NCBI GenBank assembly: GCA_015232355.1
Contig: JADFZW010000001.1
Coordinates: forward strand, 1-64,000
Length of the DNA stretch: 64,000 nucleotides
Direction of reading: 5' to 3'
Source of the DNA: Oligoflexia bacterium
Lineage (GTDB): Bacteria > Bdellovibrionota > Bacteriovoracia > Bacteriovoracales > Bacteriovoracaceae
Part shown: positions 6,225 through 15,644 of the stretch, piece by piece
How positions within the stretch are numbered: the stretch's first letter is position 1
Layout: each line of letters begins with the position of its first letter
Position numbers and translations under genes: made by a program
The notes under the pieces: model-generated
What the model was told of the DNA's origin: nothing
Databases searched by the model: none
What the model saw: only the letters and a program-made list of their open reading frames with translations

Positions 6225-8915
6225 ATGATTATCTGGAATATATCAATATCAAAAATCATTATCGGGTGTTTGTTTTTTTCTTTTTTTGGATTATTGATTG
6301 ATCGCTGGGAAGCAAATGCTGGAACAGAATATATCGTTAATAGATACGAAAATAAAAAGTTCAGAAAGGCAAAACATACAAACCAAGTATATCTAAACGG
6401 TATTCTCGCTAACATTCAAGATGCTGACAAAATTAAGCTTTTAGATACAGAAAAGCAAAACATAATCAACGACTTAAAAAATGATTTAGATAAAAAGTTA
6501 TTAAGTAAAAATTTGAATCAATCAACAAGCGAATGGAAAGATATTTTATTCTTGGACACTTTAAATAAACTCCAGAATAGTGCTGCTCTAGAGGGAAGTA
6601 GCGATGAGAGAAAAGATTTAGCCGCTATTTTAGCAAAAAACCCTAAGCTGTCGGATAATAAATCAAGTTTGCTTAATGTTTTTAAGAAAATCAAACAAGA
6701 TGACGTTTATGACATTGAAGATCTAAATGAGAAAAAGGCTATAAAGGCGTATTTTAAAACTTTATTCAGTAAAGATTTAATAGAGGAGAATGGTAAAATA
6801 AAACTATGTAAAAAGGATTTTTACAATGAGTTCATACAAAAAAACATGAAAGAGATGGCGAATAAATTTAATGATTTTGATATAACGAAAGATACAACAA
6901 GCAAAGAAGGGAAAAATTATTTAGCTTTAAAAGAAAGCATAGGCATATTAAATAATTTGCTTAAAAAAAATCTCCCTAAGGACACGAAAGTTGTTGATCC
7001 TGTAAAATTTTCAGAAGAATTGAAAGATACAATTAAATCTAGTAAATGTCCAGAAGCAGATAAGAGCAACTATGAAAATAAATCTTACCAGGAATTATGT
7101 ACAATAGTGACGAATGAATATATTAAGATCATTGATTCCTTGAAACAAAAAAGAGATTCTACTGACAAGAAAATTAAAATTGATGGTATCTTAGACATGC
7201 TAACAGAGAAACCCAATTGTAATATTCAACCTACTCATAACTTAACTCAAGCGAAGATACTATCTAAATTAACCGCAAGATTATCCCAATTATTAATTAA
7301 TACATCAAAGTGGTTAAACGGTGAGAAGATGAGGCCCCAAAATATTTTTAATGTTTTTCATTGCGTACGATATGCTTCGATAAAAAATTTTAATAATTCT
7401 ACAAGCGATAAACCTTTGGCCGAAGGAGAACCTGAGAATATTAAGGAAATAGCAAGTGCATATCAGAAGGTTTTTGGAGGGTACAATGAAATCGGAGATC
7501 TTGATAATGGTTCAAAGGGTACGTATAACAAGGAATTCGCAGATCTAAGCAAGCGTCGTCCCTCTGATAATCCCATGACAATAAAACTAAGTGACGATCT
7601 TCTTAGAAGTCTGGAAGTAATAGCTGTTAATCGTGACAAAATACAAAATTTAAAGACAAAAGATGGTACTCAAGTAGAAGGTCAAAAATACAATAAGCTT
7701 GTTACGATGATACAAGAGAATGACAAAAAATATGTTACTGAAAAATCTACTATTGAATTTTTAAAAGGGTATTCAAGCTTTATACAAGAATACAACAAAT
7801 ACAAAGATCATATAGGGGAAACAGAGTTAAATACTAAAAAAATGCAAAAAGAATATAAGGAGCACCTATCTAAAAATGACATAGGCGTACAAGATAAATT
7901 TCAAAAAATGAATACATTTTTGAACAACTATAACAATCATATAGATTTTGCTAATAATTGTACAAACAAATTACAATCCATGTTAGCAAATGGATCAGCT
8001 GAGAGTACACAGAAAGTAAAGTTCTATGATGGTAATGAAAAAGAAATTTCTTTAATCACGAATGATTTAAAAAAAGGATGTGAATCTATAAATAAAAATA
8101 TTATGGCAGAAACTGAAGAGATAAAGAAAATGATTGCAGAAGACAAAAAAGCATTTGAATCTGGTATAGCAAACGAACGAGTTGTTGATAATATTAACAA
8201 TAAAAAATACTTTATAGATATGATGATCCAAAAAGTAAAAACCACTGATATTGGTGGTGATAAGGCGGATAAAGCTAGTGCTTTAATCAAACAAGGATTT
8301 GAACAAGCTAAGTTAGAAGATTGTACCGTATGGGATACTGCCGAGATTGCTCGTATTAAAAGGTTTCAAACCGTTATCAGTAGTATTGTTTCTACGATGG
8401 ACAAAGAGGATAGTGACAATGGGATAAAAAATTTAGCAAAAGGAAAAATAGCAACACCTGATTGCACGATGCAGACAACTGGATCTTTGCCAACTGTTAA
8501 AAGTTGTGAAAATATTCTTCTTACAACTGGAACAGTTATTGGTCGCAGCGGAGGTGGGAAGTTTGAAAAATGCATAGGAGATTTGTATGAAAAATGGGCT
8601 TTTTCGGATGATGAAAAAGCGGAATCCGCTGCAAATAAGTTGCTTTATTTAAGCAGGAAACATTGTGTGACTAAGACTGATAAAAGTGGAAATTTTATAC
8701 TTGAAGATGTTTCTACTAACAACAATATGCTTACTATAGCAGGTGTAAAAAATGGCAGTCAGGGTAAGAAGTTGGTAAATGACGTTGTAAAAACTGATAA
8801 CTATTCAACGTATACAATAGAGAATACATCAATTGATGGAAATGATAGTTCATTTGATATGGAACTAATTCCAAATATACTTAAATTTAATTGTTCTATA
8901 AAAAAGGTAGAATAA
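6225..8915 (+). CDS. Large secreted protein, unknown function
   Basis: I do not recognise this 896-residue protein. The ATG at 6225 is chosen because AAGGGG lies seven bases before it and the protein then begins with a signal peptide (MIIWNISISKIIIGCLFF..NAG); an upstream in-frame ATG at 6186 lacks one. The mature part is Lys/Asp/Asn-rich, mostly helical and coiled-coil-like, with sparse Cys residues that could form disulfides in the periplasm or outside. A possible leader structure (CGACC near 6112 with GGTCG near 6170) lies upstream. The gene stands alone between the last direct and the first inverted island repeat, with the repeat ends facing it on both sides. Confidence 0.75.
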   Translation: MIIWNISISKIIIGCLFFSFFGLLIDRWEANAGTEYIVNRYENKKFRKAKHTNQVYLNGILANIQDADKIKLLDTEKQNIINDLKNDLDKKLLSKNLNQSTSEWKDILFLDTLNKLQNSAALEGSSDERKDLAAILAKNPKLSDNKSSLLNVFKKIKQDDVYDIEDLNEKKAIKAYFKTLFSKDLIEENGKIKLCKKDFYNEFIQKNMKEMANKFNDFDITKDTTSKEGKNYLALKESIGILNNLLKKNLPKDTKVVDPVKFSEELKDTIKSSKCPEADKSNYENKSYQELCTIVTNEYIKIIDSLKQKRDSTDKKIKIDGILDMLTEKPNCNIQPTHNLTQAKILSKLTARLSQLLINTSKWLNGEKMRPQNIFNVFHCVRYASIKNFNNSTSDKPLAEGEPENIKEIASAYQKVFGGYNEIGDLDNGSKGTYNKEFADLSKRRPSDNPMTIKLSDDLLRSLEVIAVNRDKIQNLKTKDGTQVEGQKYNKLVTMIQENDKKYVTEKSTIEFLKGYSSFIQEYNKYKDHIGETELNTKKMQKEYKEHLSKNDIGVQDKFQKMNTFLNNYNNHIDFANNCTNKLQSMLANGSAESTQKVKFYDGNEKEISLITNDLKKGCESINKNIMAETEEIKKMIAEDKKAFESGIANERVVDNINNKKYFIDMMIQKVKTTDIGGDKADKASALIKQGFEQAKLEDCTVWDTAEIARIKRFQTVISSIVSTMDKEDSDNGIKNLAKGKIATPDCTMQTTGSLPTVKSCENILLTTGTVIGRSGGGKFEKCIGDLYEKWAFSDDEKAESAANKLLYLSRKHCVTKTDKSGNFILEDVSTNNNMLTIAGVKNGSQGKKLVNDVVKTDNYSTYTIENTSIDGNDSSFDMELIPNILKFNCSIKKVE

Positions 8916-8937
8916 CTAATAAAGAAAGTAAATTTCG

Positions 8938-8999
8938 GTGACACTTGTGGGACTACTTGCGGAAATGTAAACAAAAATATTTTAGATGTGTGCTTTAAG
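8938..8999 (-). repeat. Island repeat, inverted copy 6 (short)
   Basis: GTGACACTTGTGGGACTA, then TTGCGGAAATGTAAAC and an AT-rich body to TGTGCTTTAAG. This is the first copy in the opposite orientation, starting 22 bases after the stop of the large secreted gene. The body then diverges. Confidence 0.85.
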
Positions 9000-9059
9000 T
9001 GAATGTGCTATCTATAAATCACTGATCTGTTTTACATTATACAAACTTTAAAGAATAAA

Positions 9060-9187
9060 GTGACACGAAAGAATAAAGTGACACGCGACTTTTGGGACTA
9101 GTTGCGGAAATGTAAACAAAAATATTTTAGATATGTGCTTTAAGGTATTGTATCTTTAGTAACCATTCTAGCGAATTTTATTTAAAT
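9060..9187 (-). repeat. Island repeat, inverted copy 7 with doubled end
   Basis: The end motif GTGACAC occurs at 9060 and again at 9078 within a duplicated AAAGAATAAAGTGACACG unit. A body of about 100 bases follows that matches the reverse complement of copies 1, 4 and 5 as far as ATTTTATTTAAAT. Confidence 0.9.
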
Positions 9188-9666
9188 TAGAACAAGCAAA
9201 AATTGTGAAAGAATTAATGGAGTCATATCACCTAAATATTAATCACACAAAAATATTTTTTGTTGTTGTTATATTTTTAAATATTTTTTATTGATAAAAA
9301 TGGTACGAATAAATGTCTTTTAGATATCCTTTTGTTTGATGAATTTTTTTACTTAATGAATATCTATTAATTGATTGTTTACATATCTATCTAAACATCT
9401 GCGATGCCACCCGACTTTTTTTCAATTATATATCCCACATTCTGCAAGTAGCTGCTAGGCATTTGTGATACTTCTATTATATGGAGTTTACCCATCCTAA
9501 AATTTAACAAACCTCTACACCACAAAAATATTCATTTTTGTATTTAAACTAGGGGAAATATCAGTCAGCTATACGTTAACTATGTTCCAAACGTATAACC
9601 CAACATCATGCCGTTAATGCCAATCTAGAAGAGGGTAGCAGTAGTAGTTAACAACAATTGTATTGG
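9188..9666. other. Degraded intergenic sequence
   Basis: This is AT-rich sequence with no supportable gene. A minus-strand frame at 9391-9495 (35 codons, starting MGKLHIIEVSQMPSS) could be a scrap of a lost gene, but it has no homologue I recognise and a poorly spaced ribosome site. Confidence 0.4.
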
Positions 9667-9843
9667 TTATGACAGCAAAGGTGAATTTACTGGTAATATT
9701 GTTTCATAATCTAAAGTATCCTTGCTTAATAAACGTTGAATAACCTGTGCTATACGGTAATAGCGATAGTGGACGGTATCAATACTGTAGAAATTTTTAA
9801 TTAATTTTTCAGAGAGTAATTCAAGCTCTTTTTTATAGTAAAT
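9667..9843 (-). pseudogene. Gene scrap bounded by a repeat end
   Basis: A minus-strand frame reads YYKKELELLSEKLIKNFYS, then DTVHYRYYRIAQVIQRLL and ends NSPLLS. The composition looks coding and helical, but the frame only opens inside the adjacent inverted repeat copy and has no start or ribosome site of its own. I cannot assign a family. It is probably the C-terminal remnant of a gene cut by the repeat. Confidence 0.35.
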
Positions 9844-9846
9844 TCG

Positions 9847-9932
9847 GTGACACGCGACTTTTGGGACTAATTGCGGAAATGTAAACAAAAATATTTTAGA
9901 TGTGTGCTTTAAGGTATTGTATCTTTAGTAAC
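9847..9932 (-). repeat. Island repeat, inverted copy 8
   Basis: GTGACACGCGACTTTTGGGA, then the TTGCGGAAATGTAAAC block and body to ATCTTTAGTAACA, matching copy 7 closely. The flank on the other side of the end (AATTCG) resembles the flank of copy 6 (AATTTCG). Confidence 0.9.
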
Positions 9933-10033
9933 AATTTAGAATAAACTTTCTTTTGCGATTCTTATCACTTCCCGTAACAACAACTCGATTTAAAGCGATA
10001 TTGTCTTTTATTAATATTGATCTATCTTAGTTT

Positions 10034-10225
10034 TTATAATTCTTCACAAAATGCTACTATCAGAGAGAAGGCCTCTTCAAAATCTATTTTTTCTTTTAAA
10101 GCGGCGGTTGCTTCACCGTAAATTGACAAATGCATGTTTGTGGGGATATTATTTTTAATAACAAATTCCCCAAAAATAAACAGTTGTAGATTTACAGGGA
10201 AACATCTATAAATAATTAATACATC
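10034..10225 (-). pseudogene. C-terminal gene scrap, unknown
   Basis: A 63-codon minus-strand frame ends in MHLSIYGEATAALKEKIDF then EEAFSLIVAFCEEL and a stop, with coding-like composition but no start codon or ribosome site. It lies between a repeat and the AAA ATPase gene. Family unknown. Confidence 0.3.
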
Positions 10226-10256
10226 AGATTAATAGATTAACACCTCAGGATCAAGT

Positions 10257-11690
10257 ATGTTTGTAGGACGAGAAAAGGAACTTACTCAATTAAAACTTTT
10301 GTTAGATAGTAATCATGCAAATTTAGTTGTGATTAAAGGAAGAAGACGAGTTGGAAAAAGTCGCTTAATTGCAGAGTTCGCAAAATCCATGCGATCATAT
10401 ACTTTCATGGGACTTTCACCTCGTAAGGGAATAACATCTCAGGATCAACGTGATGAATTTGTAAGGCAATTTAGAGAACAGTTTTCCTTACCTTTCACAA
10501 CTACTTTGAATAAAAGCGATTGGGGTGATCTATTTACTTCTCTAGCAAAAAAATGTGTTCGTGGTAGAGTTATAATTTTATTTGATGAGATATCCTGGAT
10601 GGCCACTCAGGATGCTGATTTTTTGGGCAAACTAAAAATTGCTTGGGATATGCATTTTTCTAAAAATTCAAAATTGATCCTAATTCTTTGTGGATCAGTC
10701 TCTATATGGATAGAAAAAAATATATTAAGTAGTACTGGTTATCTTGGACGACCAAGTTTGCATATCTCTCTAGATGAATTGCCACTGACAGATTGTAATA
10801 AATTTTGGAAGAATAAAGATGACATATCCTCTTTTGAAAAATTAAAAATACTCGCACTGACTGGTGGAATACCACGCTATCTCGAATTGCTTAATTATAA
10901 ATTAAGCGCTGAGGCCAACATAGCAAATCTGTGCTTCAATAAAAATAGTCCACTATTCGATGAATTTAAAAATATATTTAGCGACATATATGGAAAAAAG
11001 AGTGAGACCTACACCCAAATTGTAAAATACTTAGTAAATTCCAAGGCCAGCAGAGATGATATCATGAATGAAGTGGGAATATTAGAAGGCGGTGATCTCT
11101 CTGAATGCTTATATAATTTAGAAACAGGAGGTTTTATTGAACGAGACTTTACCTGGCTAATTAAAAATTGCAAAATATCAAAACTTAGTCACTACAGACT
11201 TAGAGATAATTATACTAGATTTTATTTAAAATATATCTATCCTAATAAAGCAAAAATTGAAAAAGGACAATTTGAAAACATATCTATCAACAATTTACCT
11301 GGATGGAATACTATCTTGGGATTGCAATTTGAAAATTTGGTATTAAATAATCGTATAAAAATATTACAGTCTCTCTCCATTCCGGCCGAAGATGTAATTT
11401 GCGCCAGTCCTTATTTTCAAAGAAAAACAAGTAGACAATCAGGATGCCAAATCGATTATATGATTCAAACCAAACATGACACTATTTATATATGTGAAAT
11501 AAAATTTTCACGGCAAATGATATCTAAAGAAATAGTAACAGAAATAAAGGAAAAAATATCCAAATTAAATTTGCCAAAATTTATCTCTCGTAGACCAATA
11601 TTAATTCATGTGAATGGGGTAAAAGAAGAGGTATTAGATAGTGATTATTTTTCAAAAATTATTGATTTTAGTAGTTTTTTAGATGAGTGA
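10257..11690 (+). CDS. Archaeal-type AAA ATPase with C-terminal DUF234 nuclease-like domain
   Basis: The 477-residue protein has the family layout. It starts MFVGREKEL, a Walker A (KGRRRVGKSR, residues 27-36) follows, then a Walker B (VIILFDEISW) and a sensor-like LILCGS strand. The C-terminal DUF234 part contains an Asp..Glu-x-Lys pattern (CQIDYMIQ, then YICEIKFSR) typical of PD-(D/E)XK folds. These genes are common in mobile and defence-rich islands; their exact job is not settled. Start and length look complete, with a weak AGGATC ribosome site. It lies between repeat copy 8 and the PIN toxin locus. Confidence 0.88.
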   Translation: MFVGREKELTQLKLLLDSNHANLVVIKGRRRVGKSRLIAEFAKSMRSYTFMGLSPRKGITSQDQRDEFVRQFREQFSLPFTTTLNKSDWGDLFTSLAKKCVRGRVIILFDEISWMATQDADFLGKLKIAWDMHFSKNSKLILILCGSVSIWIEKNILSSTGYLGRPSLHISLDELPLTDCNKFWKNKDDISSFEKLKILALTGGIPRYLELLNYKLSAEANIANLCFNKNSPLFDEFKNIFSDIYGKKSETYTQIVKYLVNSKASRDDIMNEVGILEGGDLSECLYNLETGGFIERDFTWLIKNCKISKLSHYRLRDNYTRFYLKYIYPNKAKIEKGQFENISINNLPGWNTILGLQFENLVLNNRIKILQSLSIPAEDVICASPYFQRKTSRQSGCQIDYMIQTKHDTIYICEIKFSRQMISKEIVTEIKEKISKLNLPKFISRRPILIHVNGVKEEVLDSDYFSKIIDFSSFLDE

Positions 11691-11715
11691 ACAAGTGCCA
11701 CGCTTATAACAGCTA

Positions 11716-11868
11716 CTAATAAGAACAAATGATTTGCCGTACCATGTTCGTGTACGTTCCAATAATAGGGAATGGTTCGTGGTAGTTCTCTTTGAACCGA
11801 AGGTCTATGATTTCTCTGGCCGCTTCAAGTAGAAGTAAATTTTCACTCTCTTTATGTTCTTTATTCAT
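11716..11868 (-). CDS. Possible small protein, unknown
   Basis: A 50-codon minus-strand frame begins MNKEHKESENLLLLEAARE, continues through LRFKENYHEPFPIIGTYTN and ends VRQIICSY. The composition is that of a real protein, but no clear ribosome binding site precedes the ATG. It lies 39 bases downstream of the PIN toxin on the same strand, so it could be a third gene of that operon or a surviving scrap. Confidence 0.35.
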   Translation of the reverse strand: MNKEHKESENLLLLEAAREIIDLRFKENYHEPFPIIGTYTNMVRQIICSY

Positions 11869-11907
11869 TTACAGAATCCATTTTTAAAAAGTTTATACGA
11901 AGAAAAT

Positions 11908-12309
11908 TTATTTTAAAAATTGCATGAATTTATCGAGGGTAACTATTTTCACGGTTTGATATTTTTGAATAGGAATCAAGTGCGCCTTATCACCAGTGAC
12001 AATATAATCAGCGTGTCCATCAATGGCGGTGGCCAAAACAATATTATCTCCATCATTTGTTGTTGTTGTTATCTCTGTGGATGGAGTTACCAAATCAGCA
12101 ACTAATAATAGTTCATTGAAGAAAAAGTCTAACTCTGAGGATTTTAACTTTAATTTCTTGATGCAGACTCTAGTGACTTCACTGATGATAAATTCTGATA
12201 AAACTATTTGAAATTCACCCTTGATTCCGAGTGATACCACTTTTTTAGGATTACCACCAAATCCTATAGATGAAATATAAATATTGCTATCTAAAACTAC
12301 TCTTAACAT
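11908..12309 (-). CDS. PIN-domain toxin (VapC-like RNase)
   Basis: Starting at the ATG at 12309 gives a 133-residue PIN protein that opens MLRVVLDSNIYISS. The four acidic positions of the PIN nuclease site are visible: Asp in LDSN, Glu in SEFIISEV, and the Asp residues in NDGDNIVLATA and YIVTGDKAHL. It should cleave RNA when freed from its antitoxin. An upstream in-frame start would overlap the antitoxin and add non-conserved residues, so I prefer 12309, 19 bases after the antitoxin stop. Confidence 0.88.
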   Translation of the reverse strand: MLRVVLDSNIYISSIGFGGNPKKVVSLGIKGEFQIVLSEFIISEVTRVCIKKLKLKSSELDFFFNELLLVADLVTPSTEITTTTNDGDNIVLATAIDGHADYIVTGDKAHLIPIQKYQTVKIVTLDKFMQFLK

Positions 12310-12328
12310 ATTGGTGATCGCCATTAGT

Positions 12329-12583
12329 TCACTTTGCTTTTTTAATCGTTGATTTACGATCTTCTTTAACCCAGGAATCAACATCCTCTGCTTTCAACTT
12401 TAATTTCTTACTGGCCACCTTTCCTTTTGTAGCAATTGTATCTAAATGATTTTGTAGCATATATTTTCTAACTGCCTCTCTTAAAAATTCTGAAACAGTC
12501 CTGTGTTCAACCTTGGCCTGTTTAAGAATTAATTCTTCCATTGATGGTGGAACCGAAAATGTCATTATTTTAGTAGTACGCAT
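12329..12583 (-). CDS. Ribbon-helix-helix antitoxin of the PIN toxin
   Basis: The 84-residue protein has an N-terminal ribbon-helix-helix (KIMTFSVPPSMEELILKQAK, then RTVSEFLREAVRKYM) as in CopG/VapB antitoxins. A Lys-rich C-terminal tail probably wraps the toxin. It is first in a two-gene operon with the PIN gene and should autorepress through the AT-rich upstream region at 12590-12650. It follows the canonical antitoxin-then-toxin order. Confidence 0.85.
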   Translation of the reverse strand: MRTTKIMTFSVPPSMEELILKQAKVEHRTVSEFLREAVRKYMLQNHLDTIATKGKVASKKLKLKAEDVDSWVKEDRKSTIKKAK

Positions 12584-12668
12584 ATTGCCTCTTGTGGTTT
12601 TTGTGTTGTGAAGGAGTATTACTTAGTATTACTATACTATGAGATTTAATATTGGTCAAAAGAAAAAA

Positions 12669-12690
12669 GTGACACGCGACTTTTGGGACT
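12669..12690 (-). repeat. Island repeat end, inverted copy 9
   Basis: GTGACACGCGACTTTTGGGA followed by CT, without the usual body. Ten bases later an integrase C-terminal remnant begins in the outward direction. A diverged opposite end may lie at 12969-12989 (AGTCCC..GGACACAC). Confidence 0.85.
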
Positions 12691-12700
12691 CAGTTAGCTG

Positions 12701-12913
12701 ACAAAAAATGACAGAGTTGAAAGATTTCATCTCTCTCTTAAGCGTGAGGCATTCGCAAATATCGTACCTATTAATCTGTCGCAAACAATAAAAATCTGTA
12801 GAGAGTATCAACAATATTACAATAATTATCGCCTACATCAAGGTTTAAAGGGAAAAATCCCATCTGAAAATCAACATTCATCAAATAAAAAAATTTTCCT
12901 TTTACAAAGATGA
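12701..12913 (+). pseudogene. C-terminal remnant of an IS481/IS3-like integrase transposase
   Basis: The frame TKNDRVERFHLSLKREAF, then REYQQYYNNYRLHQGLKGKIP, is the characteristic end of a retroviral-type integrase core, with the catalytic Glu helix region (ERFHxSLKRE) and the YYNxxRxHQGL block. A stop codon sits immediately before it, and the first two catalytic Asp residues and the N-terminus are gone. Confidence 0.8.
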
Positions 12914-13014
12914 ATCATCTTGGCGGAAAAATAATTTCTTTTGAACCAATAAAACATCTAGCAGCTTAAGTCCCCAGGACAGGACACACTCTACTCAAAT
13001 GATATTTGTTTTTT

Positions 13015-14316
13015 TCAGTCTTTGCTTTTTTTTGATTTACTAGTTTTAGTTTTGGTTATCCTTTTAGTATTTAAAATTTCCGAAGTCCACTTTCCAAAAT
13101 TTCTTTTCTTTTTATCAATACTAACTCCTACTAAAACAATTTGCTTTCTTTCTAATAAATATTTTTCATAATAACCCTTCTCTTTAATTTGTTTTAATGC
13201 TTGTGCTGCTGTTCCTGTTAATTTTAATTCAATAATATAAATTATAGTTGGTATATTTATTACCACATCAATTCGCCCCTTATTTGTTGTCACTTCTACT
13301 TGAATATTGACTCCAATACATCTAAGTACTGTGTACATAAAAAATTGATAATGTTTTTCTTCAGGTTTTATCTCTAATTGGTATGAAATAGATGAAAGTA
13401 TCGCTTTTAATATTTCAAAAAAGCTAACCAGATCCCGTTCTTTTAAAACAGCATAGAGCTTTCCTGCATCACTATCTATATCTTCAATGGATCTCTTAGA
13501 GTACATTGAAATAATATGTTTATTAAAAGCAATCTCTATCTCTTTATTGGGATAACCAAGACGATATCTTCGTTCTTCTGGAAAATATTCTTTTATTGTA
13601 AAATATCCTGTTTGATACAAGAGAGTATAGATGCTCATCTCTGCTATAGAGAATGAAGAAAATGACTCAGCTTCAACAGTTTTTTCTTCTGCGCCAAGGA
13701 GATCAAATTTTTTTTCTTCGATTAATTTTATTAAAAAATTAGGAGTACCAGATTCAAACCAATAGTTACGAAAACGTGATTCATTGATAAGCAACAATGT
13801 AGAAAATGGATTATATACTTTTATCTCTTCTTCAGAAAATCTAAATCCATTATACCATCTCTTTATATCACATATCAATGTCTCTATAGAAACATTGATA
13901 TTTTTTGAGAACATTTCCAAATAAGAATGAAAATAAAGTATTAATTCTTCTTCTGTATATCCAAGCATATCTGCATACTTTGAACTCATAGTGAGATCAG
14001 TTAGATTATTAGGCCCAGAGAATACAGACACCTTTGAAAATTTTGTTACTCCAGTTAAAAATATAAATCTAATATTTGCATCTAATGCTTTCATTACTCC
14101 ATAAAAATTTTTTAAAAATTCTCTATTTTCTTCAGCATTAGATTGATTAGAAATATGATCTAAAATTGGTTTATCATATTCATCAATTAGAATTACTACT
14201 TTCCCAAGTTTTGAGTGCAGTTCATATATTAAATTATCGAAATATATTTGGGCATTTGTTTCCATTTTGGGATCTACTTGATAGAACTTAGCAATTCTTT
14301 TCAACTGATTTATCAA
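13015..14316 (-). pseudogene. AAA-ATPase-like / PD-(D/E)XK protein, N-terminus lost
   Basis: The 433-residue frame matches the AAA-ATPase-like plus PDDEXK_9 family. It has the Walker B-like VVILIDEYDKPI, the FLTGVTKFSKVSVFSG segment, the RWYNGFRF motif and the C-terminal nuclease-like GRIDVVINIP..YIIELK. Family members begin with about 80 residues that include a Walker A loop, all absent here; the frame opens only at a TTG just after a breakpoint near 14330. The Lys/Ser/Thr-rich tail is unusual. Without Walker A, ATP binding is unlikely, so I treat it as truncated. The opposite-strand ABC1 gene begins 110 bases away, across the same breakpoint. Confidence 0.75.
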
Positions 14317-14426
14317 AACGGCATTTATGTCATTCCCTACGAAACTACTTACTGCGCAATTCTAAAGAAGAAAATTTAAGTGAAAATGAAAAAAGTGAAA
14401 GAAAAAATCAGAGCATAAAAAGATTT

Positions 14427-15596
14427 TTGATCAGTTTTGAAACTGTGGGTGTAAAATTGGGTCAGATACTTTCCAGAAAACCTGAAATAATTAAAGACGA
14501 CAAACTAAGAAAAATTTTAGAGGATTTGTCGGACAAGGTTCCGCCTATCGACAAGAGATTTATTCTTAGTGCTCTCAAAAGAGACAACATTGATACAAGC
14601 AAGATCAAAACTATTGGAAAGCTTCTCGGAAGTGCTTCGTTAAAGCAGGTGTATAAGGTAACATTGACAGATGATAGTGAATTTGTAATAAAATTTAATC
14701 GTCCAATGTCTTATTATGAAATTCCAGAAAATATGGAGATCTTAAGAAAATTATTTAATGAGCAAGAAATTAAAGAGAAATTACCAATCTCCGATCAACT
14801 TGTCAGTGCCATAGATGAAAGCGTTAGTCGCGAATTGGAGATTAAAAATGAGATTGTCCAGCAAGTCAAGATTTCCACTTTTATAAAAAAACATACTAAT
14901 AAAATGAATAAGTGGTCTATTGATGTTCCGGTAGTGCGAGACGATCTAAAAGGTGATCACGTCTACATGGATCAATGGGCCAAAGGAGAATCTTTTAAAA
15001 CAGATCTAATAAAGGTTTTGCCGCCAGAAGATACCAAGACTATTTCAAAATTAATTTACACCTCGTTATTGGAACAAATATTTACCAATGGATTATATCA
15101 TGCAGATTTACATGGTGGAAATATCTTGGTTGATAAAGAGAAGAAAAAAGTTAACTTAATAGATTTTGGTAACTGCAACACCTTAAGCAATGAAAATCGC
15201 AACAAATTTATAAAACTTATTTTGAATTTAAAATCAAATAATGCTTCTAAGACAATCTCAGTTCTTGCTTCATTGCTGGGAAAACAAGAAGATCGTCAAA
15301 AATTTAATGAGGAGAAAGCGACCATTATTGAAGAAGTTACGAAAATTCTGAGTGATAAAAGTCCAGCAAATGAAAAAATCTCAGAAAAAATCAGATTGAT
15401 AAAAAATTATTTAGATAGTAAAAAAATTGCGTTTAATTCAGAGATGGAATTATTGCTTAAAATCTTTGATACTACAAAATATATTAGTGACAACTTAAAC
15501 TCTACGGAAATAGAAAATATATTTAAAAAAGCAATAATGCCGTCATTACTCAAAAATCCGTTATTATTATTTGAGGCGGCCCTGTCGGGTTTATAA
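14427..15596 (+). CDS. ABC1/AarF (UbiB-like) atypical kinase, start uncertain
   Basis: The protein has the hallmarks of ABC1 kinases: the KxGQ motif (VGVKLGQILSRKPE) near the N-terminus, the small-residue nucleotide loop GSASLKQVYKV, catalytic HADLHGGNILVD and metal-binding LIDFGN. Relatives support ubiquinone biosynthesis or lipid homeostasis at the membrane. KxGQ is normally preceded by 30-100 residues, here only six from the TTG at 14427. The open frame continues upstream to about 14300 without ATG or ribosome site. A short ATG frame (MSFPTKLLTAQF) at 14327 is in another phase. A 5' truncation or frameshift is likely. Its location in the island, followed by repeat end copy 10, is odd for a housekeeping kinase. 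Confidence 0.75.
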   Translation: MISFETVGVKLGQILSRKPEIIKDDKLRKILEDLSDKVPPIDKRFILSALKRDNIDTSKIKTIGKLLGSASLKQVYKVTLTDDSEFVIKFNRPMSYYEIPENMEILRKLFNEQEIKEKLPISDQLVSAIDESVSRELEIKNEIVQQVKISTFIKKHTNKMNKWSIDVPVVRDDLKGDHVYMDQWAKGESFKTDLIKVLPPEDTKTISKLIYTSLLEQIFTNGLYHADLHGGNILVDKEKKKVNLIDFGNCNTLSNENRNKFIKLILNLKSNNASKTISVLASLLGKQEDRQKFNEEKATIIEEVTKILSDKSPANEKISEKIRLIKNYLDSKKIAFNSEMELLLKIFDTTKYISDNLNSTEIENIFKKAIMPSLLKNPLLLFEAALSGL

Positions 15597-15613
15597 AGTT
15601 TTTGGAGTTTTTT

Positions 15614-15631
15614 GGTGACACGCGACTTTTG
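15614..15631 (-). repeat. Island repeat end, inverted copy 10
   Basis: GGTGACACGCGACTTTTG, with sequence after that unrelated to the repeat body. It lies 18 bases after the ABC1 gene. The 15597-15963 interval otherwise holds only a gene scrap, a second short end and AT-rich promoter-like sequence. Confidence 0.8.
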
Positions 15632-15644
15632 AAGTTTGTTCGTT

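Larger units (their letters stand above)
12669..12989 (+). mobile_element. Decayed insertion-sequence remnant between two possible ends
   Basis: From left to right there is an inverted repeat end, the last 70 codons of an integrase-type transposase, and then AGTCCCCAGGACAGGACACAC, which resembles a degraded direct end (AGTCCC..GTGTCAC). This is the only place where island-repeat ends flank transposase sequence in the arrangement expected of an element, so I take the repeat family to be the ends of this element type. The right end is weak evidence. Confidence 0.5.

Noticed and set aside
11920-12211. Short plus-strand frames across the PIN toxin gene
   Set aside because: They are antisense to a well-supported toxin with all active-site residues and have no coding signature.
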